DNA of 21,574 nucleotides from Chloroflexota bacterium (GCA_019240175.1 JAFAYS010000829.1:1-21574), one strand, 5' to 3'; counted from the first letter of the stretch, positions 7,602 through 15,868 are shown. Numbers and translations: made by a program. The notes: generated by a model from the letters alone, not told the origin.

Positions 7602-8451
7602 GTGCATCGCCTCCTGCACCCAGCGCGACGCCTTTTTCGACTAGAAATGCCACGCTCTGCGCGACTTGATCTTCAGTCAGCGAATGCAGAATCAGCGGCC
7701 CACGAAAACCCACGGCGCGCAACAAAGCCAGATAGTGATCGTAGTCCAGCATCCCGGTACCGGCAGCCTCATGCCCGGCGTCGCCGTCGTGACTCAGATC
7801 TTTGGCGTGCGCCAGCACAATCTCGTCGCCGAGCAGCGCAAAAGCTTCGTCCAGGATCTCGCGCATTCGCGGCAGCTCGCCAACATGAAACAGATTCGCG
7901 CCATCCATCACGACTTTCAGATACGGCGATTGCAGCTCGTCGAGCAATTGCCGCCCCTTCGCCGCCGAGTCGACCACGTTCGAAACCTCGGGCTCAAACG
8001 CCAGCGTCACACGATGCTCCTCAGCGATTGTCAGCGCTTGGCTCAGCGCTACCAGCAGATCACGCCAGGCCTCGGGCGAATCGTTGGCTGGATGCCGTCG
8101 CCACATGTCGTCGGGATCACGCGTGCCCGTCGAAAGCGTGATCACCGAAGTGCCCAGATCGTGGCAGGCCGCCGCCAGCGTACGCAGCCGCGCCAGTCCA
8201 GCTTGTCGCCGCGCCAGGTCTGGGTGAATCATGTTGAAGGTGCCCGAAACCGCAGCCATCCGCAGCTGCCGCGACTCAAGCACACTCCGAATCTCAGCGC
8301 TCAGCGCGGCATCGATCTGCGAGGGCAGACTTGGCAGGCCGGCGCAGGCCATGTTGAACTGCACACAGCTGATGCCATGCGCGGCGACCGCGTCGAGCGT
8401 CGCGCCGAGCGTTGGCCGCATAAAGGTCTTGGCAAAGATACCGATCTCCAT
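7588..8451 (-). CDS. TIM-barrel sugar phosphate isomerase/epimerase (xylose isomerase-like)
   Basis: A 287-residue protein with the pattern of the xylose-isomerase-like TIM barrel (IolE/IolI, hydroxypyruvate isomerase group): MEIGIFAKTF at the start, E153 in FEPE, D183 in VMDGANL and H215 in LAHAKD, all matching metal-ligand positions. The usual final Glu ligand is not obvious; LILHSLTED occupies that region. It likely isomerises or epimerises a sugar or sugar acid with a divalent metal. The ATG at 8451 is chosen for its AGGAGG 6 nt upstream; the frame extends to 8481 without support. It sits 10 bp behind the oxidoreductase gene and overlaps the hydrolase gene, forming a three-gene operon. 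Confidence 0.88.
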   Translation of the reverse strand: MEIGIFAKTFMRPTLGATLDAVAAHGISCVQFNMACAGLPSLPSQIDAALSAEIRSVLESRQLRMAAVSGTFNMIHPDLARRQAGLARLRTLAAACHDLGTSVITLSTGTRDPDDMWRRHPANDSPEAWRDLLVALSQALTIAEEHRVTLAFEPEVSNVVDSAAKGRQLLDELQSPYLKVVMDGANLFHVGELPRMREILDEAFALLGDEIVLAHAKDLSHDGDAGHEAAGTGMLDYDHYLALLRAVGFRGPLILHSLTEDQVAQSVAFLVEKGVALGAGGDAHAIF

Positions 8452-8461
8452 GCACAGCCTC

Positions 8462-9535
8462 CTACACGCCGCCGCGCACATCGGCCAGCGCTACCGGCTG
8501 GCCGGTCTCGACCGAGCGCGCGATTGCGACCATCGCGTGCATCGCCGCGATGCCATCGTCGATGGTAGCACCCCGCTGCGGCGCGCCCGTCAGGATCGTA
8601 TCGGCAAAGCCCTCGATCTGCAGCTTGTAGGTGAACGAGTCCTCGCCGAGCGGACGGTGATACTGGCGGTCGGCGGTGGAGAAACACTCGACCGTGCTGG
8701 ACTTGTGATACCAGGTGAGCGGCATTCTGCCCGTAACACTGCCGTGCTCGCCGTAAATCTGGAAGCCTTCCTCAAAGTCACCGCGCACCGGAATGATCAG
8801 ATCGATATGGCCCACGCTGCCGTCGACAAAATCGACTGCCACAAACCAGCAAAAGGAATCAAAACGCTCGACCAGCCGCGCCTGTACCCGTGCGATCTCG
8901 CCGCCCAGAAAGCGCGTGGTATCGACCAGGTGACTGCCGTGCGTGAGGATAAAGTAGCGCCGCTTGTCGGCCTTGGGATTGCCGGAGGGCCGCCGGGCCT
9001 GGGCGCTACTTTGGATGAGAGGTTGAAGATTATCGGTCATGGTGTAGCGATAAACCGAATCGTAGTACCAGGCTTTGAAGGCTAGCCGTTGGCCGAGCCG
9101 CTCCTGGACGAACTGACGCGCAAACGCCACGCCCGGATCGAAGCGCCGGTTATTGCCGATCTGAAACACCAGGCCGCTGGCGAGCACCTGCTCGCGTAGC
9201 GCCTCGCACTCCTCGATCGTCACGCCCAGCGGCTTTTCGACCAGCACATGCTTGCCCGCCGCGATCGCTTTGCGCGCCAGTGGTACGTGAAACTGGTCGG
9301 CGGTGGCCAGCACAACCGCCTCGATCTGCGGATCGGCCAGCATCGCGTCGTAGTCGCGATAGGTTGTGCGTGGCCCGTGGATCGCCCCCATGCTTGTCAG
9401 CAGATCTTCGGCGGCGTCGCAAATGGCGTACAGCTCGGCGTTGCGCGCTTTGCGGATCGCCTCGAAGTGGCCGGCCTGCGAGATCGGGCCGGCACCCAGC
9501 ACACCAATGCGCAGGAGACGCGAATCTTTATGCAT
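8462..9535 (-). CDS. Gfo/Idh/MocA-family oxidoreductase
   Basis: A 357-residue NAD(P)-dependent dehydrogenase. The Rossmann loop GVLGAGPIS is at 11-19 and the EKPLGVT signature at 100-106 carries the catalytic-site lysine K101. THGSHLVDTTRFLGG matches the substrate-side helix, with the likely catalytic His. The C-terminal half is the beta-sheet substrate domain. Members oxidise or reduce sugars, inositols and related polyols. The start is the ATG at 9535 with GGAG 6 nt upstream; the 49 residues that could precede it have no site. As first gene of the operon it is followed by an isomerase and a hydrolase, the usual make-up of a carbohydrate-oxidation pathway. No transporter or regulator is adjacent. 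Confidence 0.92.
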   Translation of the reverse strand: MHKDSRLLRIGVLGAGPISQAGHFEAIRKARNAELYAICDAAEDLLTSMGAIHGPRTTYRDYDAMLADPQIEAVVLATADQFHVPLARKAIAAGKHVLVEKPLGVTIEECEALREQVLASGLVFQIGNNRRFDPGVAFARQFVQERLGQRLAFKAWYYDSVYRYTMTDNLQPLIQSSAQARRPSGNPKADKRRYFILTHGSHLVDTTRFLGGEIARVQARLVERFDSFCWFVAVDFVDGSVGHIDLIIPVRGDFEEGFQIYGEHGSVTGRMPLTWYHKSSTVECFSTADRQYHRPLGEDSFTYKLQIEGFADTILTGAPQRGATIDDGIAAMHAMVAIARSVETGQPVALADVRGGV

Positions 9536-9654
9536 TTCTGGCTCCTCACCATGTTTGATTGCAGCACCATGCATAGCAATGTCAGCTATGTACAGCATAC
9601 GACGAATCAAGTGCCAGAAGCGATGGCCGAGCAAGCTGTAATCCAAGATCACGT

Positions 9655-10389
9655 TTATCGCCGTCGCCGGGAGCCATACCATTTCCGTAGCTTACTTTTA
9701 TGTCGAGCTAAGCGTTCATCGGGCGACATCTCAAGATCATTCAGGCAGTGACCGCTGCGATCGTCGGTTTGCCAGCACTGCGATTGAAACTTCAAAAAGA
9801 TCGCGACCCAGCGCCGGCTGGACGGAAACTGCACAAAGATCGCGCCGTCCTGCCAGATGCCATCCTGACTGGCGAAGCGCACGGCGTTGCCCTGATTCAT
9901 ATGGACATCATGCAGCCCATTGCCGGGCCAGAAGCCAAAGATGTCATCGCGCCGCCGCCACTCCGGCCCCCAGCGACTACCAAAAATATAGAGCAGCGCA
10001 TCTTCTTGCTCGATCGCCCGCGTGATGTACTGATCGATCGCTTCATTCAGATCGTTTTGCGGGCCGGGCAGATCAAAGGGCAACACACGCAGCGCCGCCT
10101 GATCGACAAAACTGCCGCGCACATAGTCGAGCGTAAGATCGCGGCGGGAGCGTGGCAGAGACGTGAAACCAGGCGGGAGATGATCCAGACGTGAGGTCCA
10201 CGGCTCGTCGAAAGGATCGCGGATCAAATATTCCAGCTCCGACGGATTGGACTGCGATTGAACATTGATCGAGGCGCGGTATTGTGTCGCGCCGGCCAGG
10301 ATCTGCACATGGTAATGCGTATCGGCGTAGGTGCTGAGCTGGCGCTGAAGTGGCCGTCCTTTCAACACACCGTAGCGGAGTACTGGCAT
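9655..10389 (-). CDS. DUF2278 (YukJ-like) family protein
   Basis: A 244-residue protein beginning MPVLRYGVLKG, then HYHVQILAGATQYRASINVQS, an arrangement typical of DUF2278/YukJ. GLHDVHMNQGN and GAIFVQFPSSRRWVAIFLKFQSQ are the conserved C-terminal blocks. The function of the family is unknown; no catalytic or membrane motif stands out. The ATG at 10389 has AGGAGA 8 nt upstream, and a promoter with a perfect -10 lies about 55 bp before it. It is divergent from the nucleotidyltransferase gene. It is not clearly in the downstream oxidoreductase operon, given the 119-bp gap at 9536-9654. Confidence 0.85.
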   Translation of the reverse strand: MPVLRYGVLKGRPLQRQLSTYADTHYHVQILAGATQYRASINVQSQSNPSELEYLIRDPFDEPWTSRLDHLPPGFTSLPRSRRDLTLDYVRGSFVDQAALRVLPFDLPGPQNDLNEAIDQYITRAIEQEDALLYIFGSRWGPEWRRRDDIFGFWPGNGLHDVHMNQGNAVRFASQDGIWQDGAIFVQFPSSRRWVAIFLKFQSQCWQTDDRSGHCLNDLEMSPDERLARHKSKLRKWYGSRRRR

Positions 10390-10449
10390 GCGTTCTGTCT
10401 CCTTGTCTACCGCTGGCAGTGAAGCCAACGGCTGTTTGTCTAATATATG

Positions 10450-10477
10450 ATTATAGGCAATACAGGCGACAGAACAA
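10450..10477 (-). promoter_or_regulatory. Promoter for the DUF2278 gene
   Basis: On the minus strand a perfect -10 TATAAT (10455-10450) is preceded, 16 nt away, by TTGTTC (10477-10472). The start point would be near 10443, giving a leader of about 55 nt. The surrounding 20 bp are AT-rich against a GC-rich background, and this is the only strong candidate in the divergent gap. Confidence 0.6.
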
Positions 10478-10570
10478 GATCTCAGCATGCGACCAGCCAG
10501 CTATCAGCGGGATCGCGGCTCGGGCTATCTATACTTGCCAGGAGCTATCAACCTAGCAGATCGGAGCGAC

Positions 10571-11386
10571 ATGGCTACTACCATTCCGCCAGCAGTTCAG
10601 CCGATCCTTGACGAGTACATCAGCCTCGTCAACCATGCCTTGCCCGGCCTGCTGGATGGTCTGTATCTACACGGATCGATCGCGCTGGACGCCTTCACGC
10701 CCGGCCTTAGCGACATCGACGCGATCACGCTGACCAGCCGCCGCTGCAGGCCCGACGACATCGCCGCCTTGCAAAGCATTCACCAAACGCTGGCGCAGCG
10801 CTACCCAACGCCACAGTGGGAAGGCAGCTATCTCCAGTGGCAAGATCTCGGCGGCAGCGAAGCCACGATCCCGCCACACCCGCACATCCACGACGGCACC
10901 GTCTATGCCAACGGCCACCACGATATCAACGGCGTCACCTGGTGGATCTTGAAACATCGCGGCATTGCGGTGATCGGACCACCGCCCGAGCAACTCGATC
11001 TCGAAGTAGATCTAGACCAGCTGATCGCCGACATGCACCACAACATGCAAACGTACTGGGCGCGCTTCACCACCGATCCGCGCCGCATCGCATGGCTGTT
11101 CTCCGACTTTGGCATTCAGTGGACGGTGCTGGGCGTGCTGCGTCAGCTCTACACCTTTCGCGAACACGCGATCACCTCCAAGATTGGAGCAGGCCACTAC
11201 GCGCTGAAGCATGTTCCCACGCGCTGGCACCGGCTGATCCAGGAGGCGATCAATATTCGTGACGGCGGACACGCCTCGTTGTATCGATCACGGGTGATGC
11301 GGGCTATCGAGGCCTGGAATTTTCTCAAGCTGATCATCAGCACCTGCAACACCGACGCGGCCAAACAACAGATGCAGGCCGAATGA
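10571..11386 (+). CDS. AadA-like nucleotidyltransferase (aminoglycoside adenylyltransferase fold)
   Basis: A 271-residue protein with the polymerase-beta-type nucleotidyltransferase signature YLHGSIALDAFTPGLSDIDAI: G35-S36, then D48 and D50 as the metal-binding pair. The C-terminal part is helical and matches the overall plan of ANT(3'')/ANT(9) enzymes and the DUF4111 domain (DLDQLIADMHHNM, then YTFREHAITSKIGAGHYALKHVP). Such enzymes move AMP onto a hydroxyl of streptomycin, spectinomycin or similar compounds; chromosomal relatives often have unknown natural substrates. The start at 10571 uses GGAG 4 nt upstream; an extension to 10487 is possible but unsupported. It is divergent from the DUF2278 gene and convergent with the methyltransferase gene (20-bp gap). 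Confidence 0.85.
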   Translation: MATTIPPAVQPILDEYISLVNHALPGLLDGLYLHGSIALDAFTPGLSDIDAITLTSRRCRPDDIAALQSIHQTLAQRYPTPQWEGSYLQWQDLGGSEATIPPHPHIHDGTVYANGHHDINGVTWWILKHRGIAVIGPPPEQLDLEVDLDQLIADMHHNMQTYWARFTTDPRRIAWLFSDFGIQWTVLGVLRQLYTFREHAITSKIGAGHYALKHVPTRWHRLIQEAINIRDGGHASLYRSRVMRAIEAWNFLKLIISTCNTDAAKQQMQAE

Positions 11387-11406
11387 AACAGCTTGCGTCA
11401 GTCGCA

Positions 11407-12063
11407 TCAGCCATCCACCCAGCCGACGACCAGCCCCAGCATGCGCCAGGCCGTATCGCTGGCCTGGACGCGCGCAAAGCCGGCCTCGCTCATCAGCGGC
11501 GGCAGATCCTGCACGCCTTCACGCAGCACCGCGTGCCCCGACAATACGATGATCGCACGTCCAACGAGCGTGGTGGGGCGCTGCATATCGATAATCACGA
11601 GCCGACCGCCGGGCTTGAGCACACGATGGATCTCCCCCAGACCCTGCTGCTTAACCGCCAGCGGCAGATGATGCATCATCAAGCTGCTGAGAACCACATC
11701 AAACGTGGCATCGGGAAACGGCAGCGCCTCTACCGCGCTCACCCGAAAGTCAACCTCGCTCTGCGCATGAGCAGCTTTGCGCCGCGCAACCGCGATCATC
11801 TCGGGCGCGGCATCGATACCAGAAACCTTGCCAGCCTGCCCGGCGCGCGTCTTCGCCGCCAGGGTCAGATCGCCGGTGCCGCAGCCCACATCCAGAATCG
11901 TCTCGCCTGGCTGAATCCGTGCCAGATCAACCGTCGTGGCGCGCAGCTCACGAGCCCGACCGAGCATCAGCCAATTGACCACCCGATCATACAGCCAGGC
12001 CCAGCGAATCAGCCGCCCATGCGTCGCTGGCGCGGGCTCGGGTTGATATACATGTGAATGCAT
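11407..12063 (-). CDS. Class I SAM-dependent methyltransferase (UbiE/Methyltransf_11-like)
   Basis: A 218-residue methyltransferase. Motif I is ILDVGCGTGDL (56-66), the acidic SAM-ribose contact is D84 in SGIDAAPEM, and FDVVLSSLMMHHL with VLKPGGRLVIID (to 159) complete the Rossmann core. The substrate is unknown; the pattern fits small-molecule C- or O-methyltransferases. The ATG at 12063 is preceded by GGAG 9 nt upstream. It is divergent from a TetR gene, with a palindrome over its -35, which suggests control by that regulator, possibly as part of a detoxification or modification response. Confidence 0.9.
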   Translation of the reverse strand: MHSHVYQPEPAPATHGRLIRWAWLYDRVVNWLMLGRARELRATTVDLARIQPGETILDVGCGTGDLTLAAKTRAGQAGKVSGIDAAPEMIAVARRKAAHAQSEVDFRVSAVEALPFPDATFDVVLSSLMMHHLPLAVKQQGLGEIHRVLKPGGRLVIIDMQRPTTLVGRAIIVLSGHAVLREGVQDLPPLMSEAGFARVQASDTAWRMLGLVVGWVDG

Positions 12064-12078
12064 GGTTCGCTTCTCCGT

Positions 12079-12107
12079 ATGCTATGCTGGTGACAGTACC
12101 GGTACAA
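12079..12107 (-). promoter_or_regulatory. Promoter of the methyltransferase gene
   Basis: On the minus strand, -35 TTGTAC (12107-12102), a 17-nt spacer and -10 TAGCAT (12084-12079). The palindrome at 12096-12105 overlaps the -35, so a bound repressor would block RNA polymerase. Confidence 0.55.
12096..12105. promoter_or_regulatory. Palindromic operator candidate between methyltransferase and tetR genes
   Basis: GTACCGGTAC is a perfect 10-bp palindrome in the divergent gap. It overlaps the methyltransferase -35 and directly follows GTGACA (12090-12095), a possible -35 for the tetR gene. TetR-family regulators commonly repress their own gene and a divergent neighbour through one such site. The site assignment is inferred. 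Confidence 0.5.
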
Positions 12108-12211
12108 GCTCAGTCTATGCCGCGTTGCTCAACACAACAACCGACAATCGGACGGCATCTGTTCCTAAAGAGACAGATCACCCGCAACTGTTCACGAACG
12201 GATCAGCCTGC

Positions 12212-12802
12212 ATGAAAGCTGAGAAGCTAGACCGACGAAGTTTGCGCACCCGCCAGTTGCTAAGCGACGCGCTGGTGAGTCTACTCCTCGAACAGCGCTA
12301 CGACACGATCACCGTGCAGGAGATCATCGATCGCGCGAATGTTGGCCGCTCGACGTTCTACAAACATTTCTACGACAAAGACGACTTGCTAGCCAGCAAC
12401 CTTGAGGCGCTGCTTGAGCACATGAGCGCGACGATCACGCTGGACGACACGCCGCACAGCGCGCTCTTGCCCAGCCGCAAACTCTTCGAGCATGTCGGCG
12501 ACTACCGCGCGCTGTATCAGGCGCTGGTACGGGCTAAACGGATCGATATGATGATTGAGGCGGGACAGCGCAATATCACTAGAAATATCGAGCGACAGCT
12601 GCAGCAGCGGAATCTCGCGGTGCCGAACGCGGCGCTGGCGCACTACCTGGCGGGAAGCTTCTTCGCTTTGCTGCGCTGGTGGCTGGATCACGACGCGCCC
12701 TACACGGCGGCGCAGATGGAGAATATGTTTCAAGCGCTGGTGCGCCCAGGGTTGGAGCAGGTACTGCGCGATCAGGGGGAAGTTCAACCTGGTACTCTAT
12801 GA
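12212..12802 (+). CDS. TetR/AcrR-family transcriptional regulator
   Basis: A 196-residue regulator. The N-terminal helix-turn-helix is typical: TRQLLSDALVSLLLEQRYDTITVQEIIDRANVGRSTFYKHFYDKDDLL. The C-terminal half is the helical ligand-binding and dimerisation domain. The frame is open back to 12062, but the conserved fold begins just after the ATG at 12212, and the longer version would start inside the methyltransferase start codon and cover the promoter region. The ribosome binding site is weak. It likely represses the divergent methyltransferase gene and itself; the ligand is unknown. Confidence 0.9.
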   Translation: MKAEKLDRRSLRTRQLLSDALVSLLLEQRYDTITVQEIIDRANVGRSTFYKHFYDKDDLLASNLEALLEHMSATITLDDTPHSALLPSRKLFEHVGDYRALYQALVRAKRIDMMIEAGQRNITRNIERQLQQRNLAVPNAALAHYLAGSFFALLRWWLDHDAPYTAAQMENMFQALVRPGLEQVLRDQGEVQPGTL

Positions 12803-12812
12803 GGCTGAATCA

Positions 12813-12846
12813 AAACACGGGCATTCTTTGCGGAATGCCCGTGTTT
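12813..12846. terminator. Bidirectional intrinsic terminator between tetR and copA
   Basis: Positions 12813-12826 pair perfectly with 12833-12846 (14 bp, 6-nt loop). The arms end in AAA and TTT, so a short T-run follows the GC-rich stem in both directions. It serves the two convergent genes. Confidence 0.85.
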
Positions 12847-12861
12847 GTTGAGATTTAGCGG

Positions 12862-15411
12862 CTAGGCCTGCCGTGGAGTCAGCGCGCGCTGCGTTTGCTC
12901 GGCGGCACCTTCACCGCTCAGCGTCGCCCGCCGCAGCCGCAGCGAGTTGGTTACCACGAAGACCGAGGAGAAAGCCATCGCGCCTGCCGCGATCATCGGC
13001 GAGAGCTGCCAGCCAAAGAGCGGGAAGAACACGCCCGCCGCGATCGGAATGCCGATGACGTTGTAAATGAAGGCCCAGAACAGGTTCCATTTGATCGTGC
13101 GCATTGTGCGACGCGACAGATCGACGGCCTGCGGCACCGAGCGCAGATCGCCGCGCAGCAGCGTGATATCGGCAGCCTCCATTGCCACATCCGTGCCCGT
13201 GCCCATCGCGATACCGATGTCGGCCTGAGCCAGCGCCGGCGCGTCGTTGATGCCATCGCCGACCATCGCCACCGCACGACCGGCATCCTGGAGCCGCTTG
13301 ACCTCGGCGGCCTTCATCTCGGGCAGCACATCGGCCAGCACGTCGTCGGGACCCAGCCCAACCTGCCGCGCGATCGCCTCGGCGGTGCGCCGGTTGTCGC
13401 CGGTCAGCATCTTGACTTGCACGCCCAGACGCTGAAGCTCGGCAATCGCCGCCGCCGACGTCGGCTTGACGGTGTCGGCAATACCCACCACGCCCAGCGC
13501 CTGCGTATCAACAGCGACCACCACGGCGGTCTTGCCATCGCCTTGCATACGCTCGATCGCGGCCTGGAAGTGATCAACGATCACATCCTGATCGCGCATC
13601 AAACGCGGCGAGCCAATCAGCACGCGCTGCCCATCGACCGTGGCCTGCACGCCATGACCAGCCAGCGCTGCAAACTCTTGCGGCTGCGCCAAACTCAAAC
13701 GCTGCTCCTGCGCGGCGCGCACAATCGCCTCGCCCAGCGGATGCTCGGAGTTGCGCTCCACGCTGGCGGCGATCCGCAGCAGCGCCTGCTCGTCACCGTT
13801 GACGGCCAGCACATCCGTGACCGCCGGCTTGCCCTCGGTGATCGTGCCAGTCTTATCGAACACAATCGACTGCAAGCTGCTGGCCCGCTCCAGCGCCTCG
13901 GCGTTCTTGATCAGAATGCCGTGCTCCGCGCCGGTGCCGGTGCCGACCATAATCGCGGTCGGCGTGGCCAGGCCCAACGCACACGGACAGGCGATCACTA
14001 GCACGGCCACCGCAAAGATCAGCGCCTGCGTGAAGCTGCCCGTCACCAGGTACCAGACCAGGAACGTCGCGATCGCGATCGCAATCACCACCGGCACGAA
14101 GATCGCCGACACCGTATCGACTAGCCGCTGCACGGGCGCTTTCGAGCCCTGCGCCTCTTGTACCAGCCGGATAATCTGCGCCAGCGCGGTCTCCTTGCCG
14201 ACACGTGTCGCACGGAACTGGAACGCGCCCGAGCGATTGACCGTCGCGCCGGTTACGCCATCGCCCACACGCTTCTCGACCGGCAAGCTTTCGCCGGTGA
14301 GCATGCTCTCATCGATCGTGGATTGGCCGCCGGTAACCACGCCATCTACCGGCACCTTCTCGCCGGGCCGCACCAGCACAATCTCGCCCACGCGCACATC
14401 CGCGATCGGCACCTCAACCTCTTGGCCGCCACGCATGACTCGCGCCGTCCGGGCTTGCAGGCCCATCAGCGATCGGATCGCGGCGCTGGTCTGGCTCTTG
14501 GCGCGCGCCTCAAGATACTTGCCGACCAGGATCAGCGCAATGATCACCGCCGCCGTCTCGAAGTAAACATGGCCGGGCAGACCAAAGACCAGCAGCGCCA
14601 GGCTGTAGAAATACGCCGCCGACGAGCCGATCGCGATCAGCGAGTCCATGTTGGCCGTGCCGTGGCGCAGCGCCTTCCAGGCATTGCGGTAAAAATCGCG
14701 ACCGGAGTAGAACTGCACGGGCGTGGCCAGCGCCAGGAACAGCCAGTTTAAGCGATCGGCGTAGGCAGGATAATGCATGATCTCGGTGCCGCCGTGGCCC
14801 ATCAGCTCCTCGGTCTGCGCCCAAAACGACGTCAGCCACGGCGCGATGAAGCCAAGGTCGCGCGCCATCGCCAGCGCGAAGAGCGGCAGGCCAAACGCTA
14901 CCGCCACGATCAGCTTGCGGCGCTTGTCGGCAACCTCGGCGCGGCGCGCTGCCGCCTCGACATCTTCCTGCTCGGCGGCATCCGGCGCGCTGGTCTCGAT
15001 CACGCCATAGCCGGCCTTTTCCACAGCGGCCTTGAGCGTCGACCAATCGGCGACGCCCGGCGCATAGGTAACCGCCGCGTGCTCGGTGGCCAGATTAACG
15101 TTGGCCTCGATCACGCCCTCGACCTTGCGCAGCGCCTTTTCGACACGGCCCTGGCACGAGGCGCAGGTCATGCCGGTGACCGGAAATTCCACGTGATCGC
15201 TGATCACACCATAGCCGGCCTTTTCCACGGCCTTGACCAGCTCGGTCGGCTGCACCTGCTGCGGGTCGTAGTTTACCGTCGCCTGCTCGTTGGCCAGGTT
15301 GACCTGCGCGCCCTCGACACCGCCGACCTTCTTGAGGCCACGTTCGATACGGTTGGCGCACGAGGCGCAGGTCATACCTGTCACAGGCAAAATTAATTGT
15401 TTCGTCGCCAT
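12862..15411 (-). CDS. copA: Copper-exporting P1B-type ATPase
   Basis: An 849-residue CopA. It has two N-terminal heavy-metal-associated domains with GMTCASC (C15/C18 and C83/C86), then membrane helices. The TGES actuator loop is at 372-375 and the metal-transport CPC at 475-477. The phosphorylated D519 lies in DKTGT, the SEHP motif of the nucleotide domain is at H557-P558, and GDGINDAP is at 718-725. The last membrane segments carry YN and MAFSS, the other Cu(I) transport residues. Every P1B-1 signature is present, so it should pump Cu+ out of the cytoplasm. The start has AGGA 5 nt upstream. The gene is 33 bp behind copZ in one operon, and the divergent BlaI-type repressor is the expected regulator. 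Confidence 0.97.
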   Translation of the reverse strand: MATKQLILPVTGMTCASCANRIERGLKKVGGVEGAQVNLANEQATVNYDPQQVQPTELVKAVEKAGYGVISDHVEFPVTGMTCASCQGRVEKALRKVEGVIEANVNLATEHAAVTYAPGVADWSTLKAAVEKAGYGVIETSAPDAAEQEDVEAAARRAEVADKRRKLIVAVAFGLPLFALAMARDLGFIAPWLTSFWAQTEELMGHGGTEIMHYPAYADRLNWLFLALATPVQFYSGRDFYRNAWKALRHGTANMDSLIAIGSSAAYFYSLALLVFGLPGHVYFETAAVIIALILVGKYLEARAKSQTSAAIRSLMGLQARTARVMRGGQEVEVPIADVRVGEIVLVRPGEKVPVDGVVTGGQSTIDESMLTGESLPVEKRVGDGVTGATVNRSGAFQFRATRVGKETALAQIIRLVQEAQGSKAPVQRLVDTVSAIFVPVVIAIAIATFLVWYLVTGSFTQALIFAVAVLVIACPCALGLATPTAIMVGTGTGAEHGILIKNAEALERASSLQSIVFDKTGTITEGKPAVTDVLAVNGDEQALLRIAASVERNSEHPLGEAIVRAAQEQRLSLAQPQEFAALAGHGVQATVDGQRVLIGSPRLMRDQDVIVDHFQAAIERMQGDGKTAVVVAVDTQALGVVGIADTVKPTSAAAIAELQRLGVQVKMLTGDNRRTAEAIARQVGLGPDDVLADVLPEMKAAEVKRLQDAGRAVAMVGDGINDAPALAQADIGIAMGTGTDVAMEAADITLLRGDLRSVPQAVDLSRRTMRTIKWNLFWAFIYNVIGIPIAAGVFFPLFGWQLSPMIAAGAMAFSSVFVVTNSLRLRRATLSGEGAAEQTQRALTPRQA

Positions 15412-15444
15412 ATCCGTCCTCTCGTAGTGCTCATCAGAAAGTGG

Positions 15445-15657
15445 CTAGCTCACCACGGTGATCTCAGTATAGCCCGCCTCGTTGATCGCGCCGGTGATCG
15501 TTTGCGACGCCACATCCTCGCGCGCCTCGACGCTGACGCGCTTGGTCCCGAGATCGACCGTCACCTGCTGCACGCCGGGCACGCCGGAAACTTCCCGCGT
15601 GATCGCCTGCGCGCAGTGGCCACACGAAATATCATCAACAGTAAATGTTCGGATCAT
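15445..15657 (-). CDS. copZ: Copper chaperone, single HMA domain
   Basis: A 70-residue ferredoxin-like HMA protein. Cu+ is held by C12 and C15 in DISCGHCAQAI, and the remaining strands follow the usual pattern (VTVDLGTKRVSVEA, then the AGYTEITV end). It should carry Cu+ to the HMA domains of CopA, whose gene follows by 33 bp. A modest AGGT lies 8 nt before the ATG. The promoter at 15691-15719 precedes it. Confidence 0.93.
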   Translation of the reverse strand: MIRTFTVDDISCGHCAQAITREVSGVPGVQQVTVDLGTKRVSVEAREDVASQTITGAINEAGYTEITVVS

Positions 15658-15690
15658 AGGTCACTACCTGCCTGTCGTAGGTTCCCTCGT

Positions 15691-15719
15691 ATGGTACAGC
15701 GCCCGGCGGCAACGAACAA
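15691..15719 (-). promoter_or_regulatory. Promoter of the copZ-copA operon
   Basis: On the minus strand, -35 TTGTTC (15719-15714), a 17-nt spacer and -10 TACCAT (15696-15691). The -10 sits in GTATGGTAC, a small dyad that could belong to a BlaI/CopY operator. The start would be near 15684, about 27 nt before copZ. Confidence 0.6.
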
Positions 15720-15799
15720 TGCGCTAGATCGCCTAGTGGCCGTGGGTGATTCGCGGCAACCGACGGGCGATCCGAGAAAAATCAAGCAAGATCGATAGC

Positions 15800-15828
15800 T
15801 TGTCAGCGACTGTGGCTGCTCGTACAAT
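15800..15828 (+). promoter_or_regulatory. Promoter of the blaI-like/M56 operon
   Basis: -35 TTGTCA (15800-15805), a 17-nt spacer and -10 TACAAT (15823-15828), 40 bp before the repressor start. The -10 is preceded by TCG and followed downstream by TGTCGA, giving a partial TCGTACA...TGTCGA dyad. BlaI/CopY repressors bind TACA/TGTA-type half sites, so the -10 region is a likely operator. Confidence 0.7.
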
Positions 15829-15868
15829 AGCTCATGTCGACAAAAAATATTTTATATTTAGGAACATT

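Noticed and set aside
7350..8568. Overlapping plus-strand frames of 263 and 300 codons opposite the isomerase and hydrolase genes
   Set aside because: Both are mirrors of the well-supported minus-strand operon and contain no domain.
11383..12057. A 224-codon plus-strand frame opposite the methyltransferase
   Set aside because: Methyltransferase motifs are clear on the minus strand; the plus translation has none and no ribosome site.
12895..14001. A 368-codon plus-strand open frame opposite copA
   Set aside because: It is the mirror of the copA coding frame; the translation is His/Arg rich with no recognisable family.
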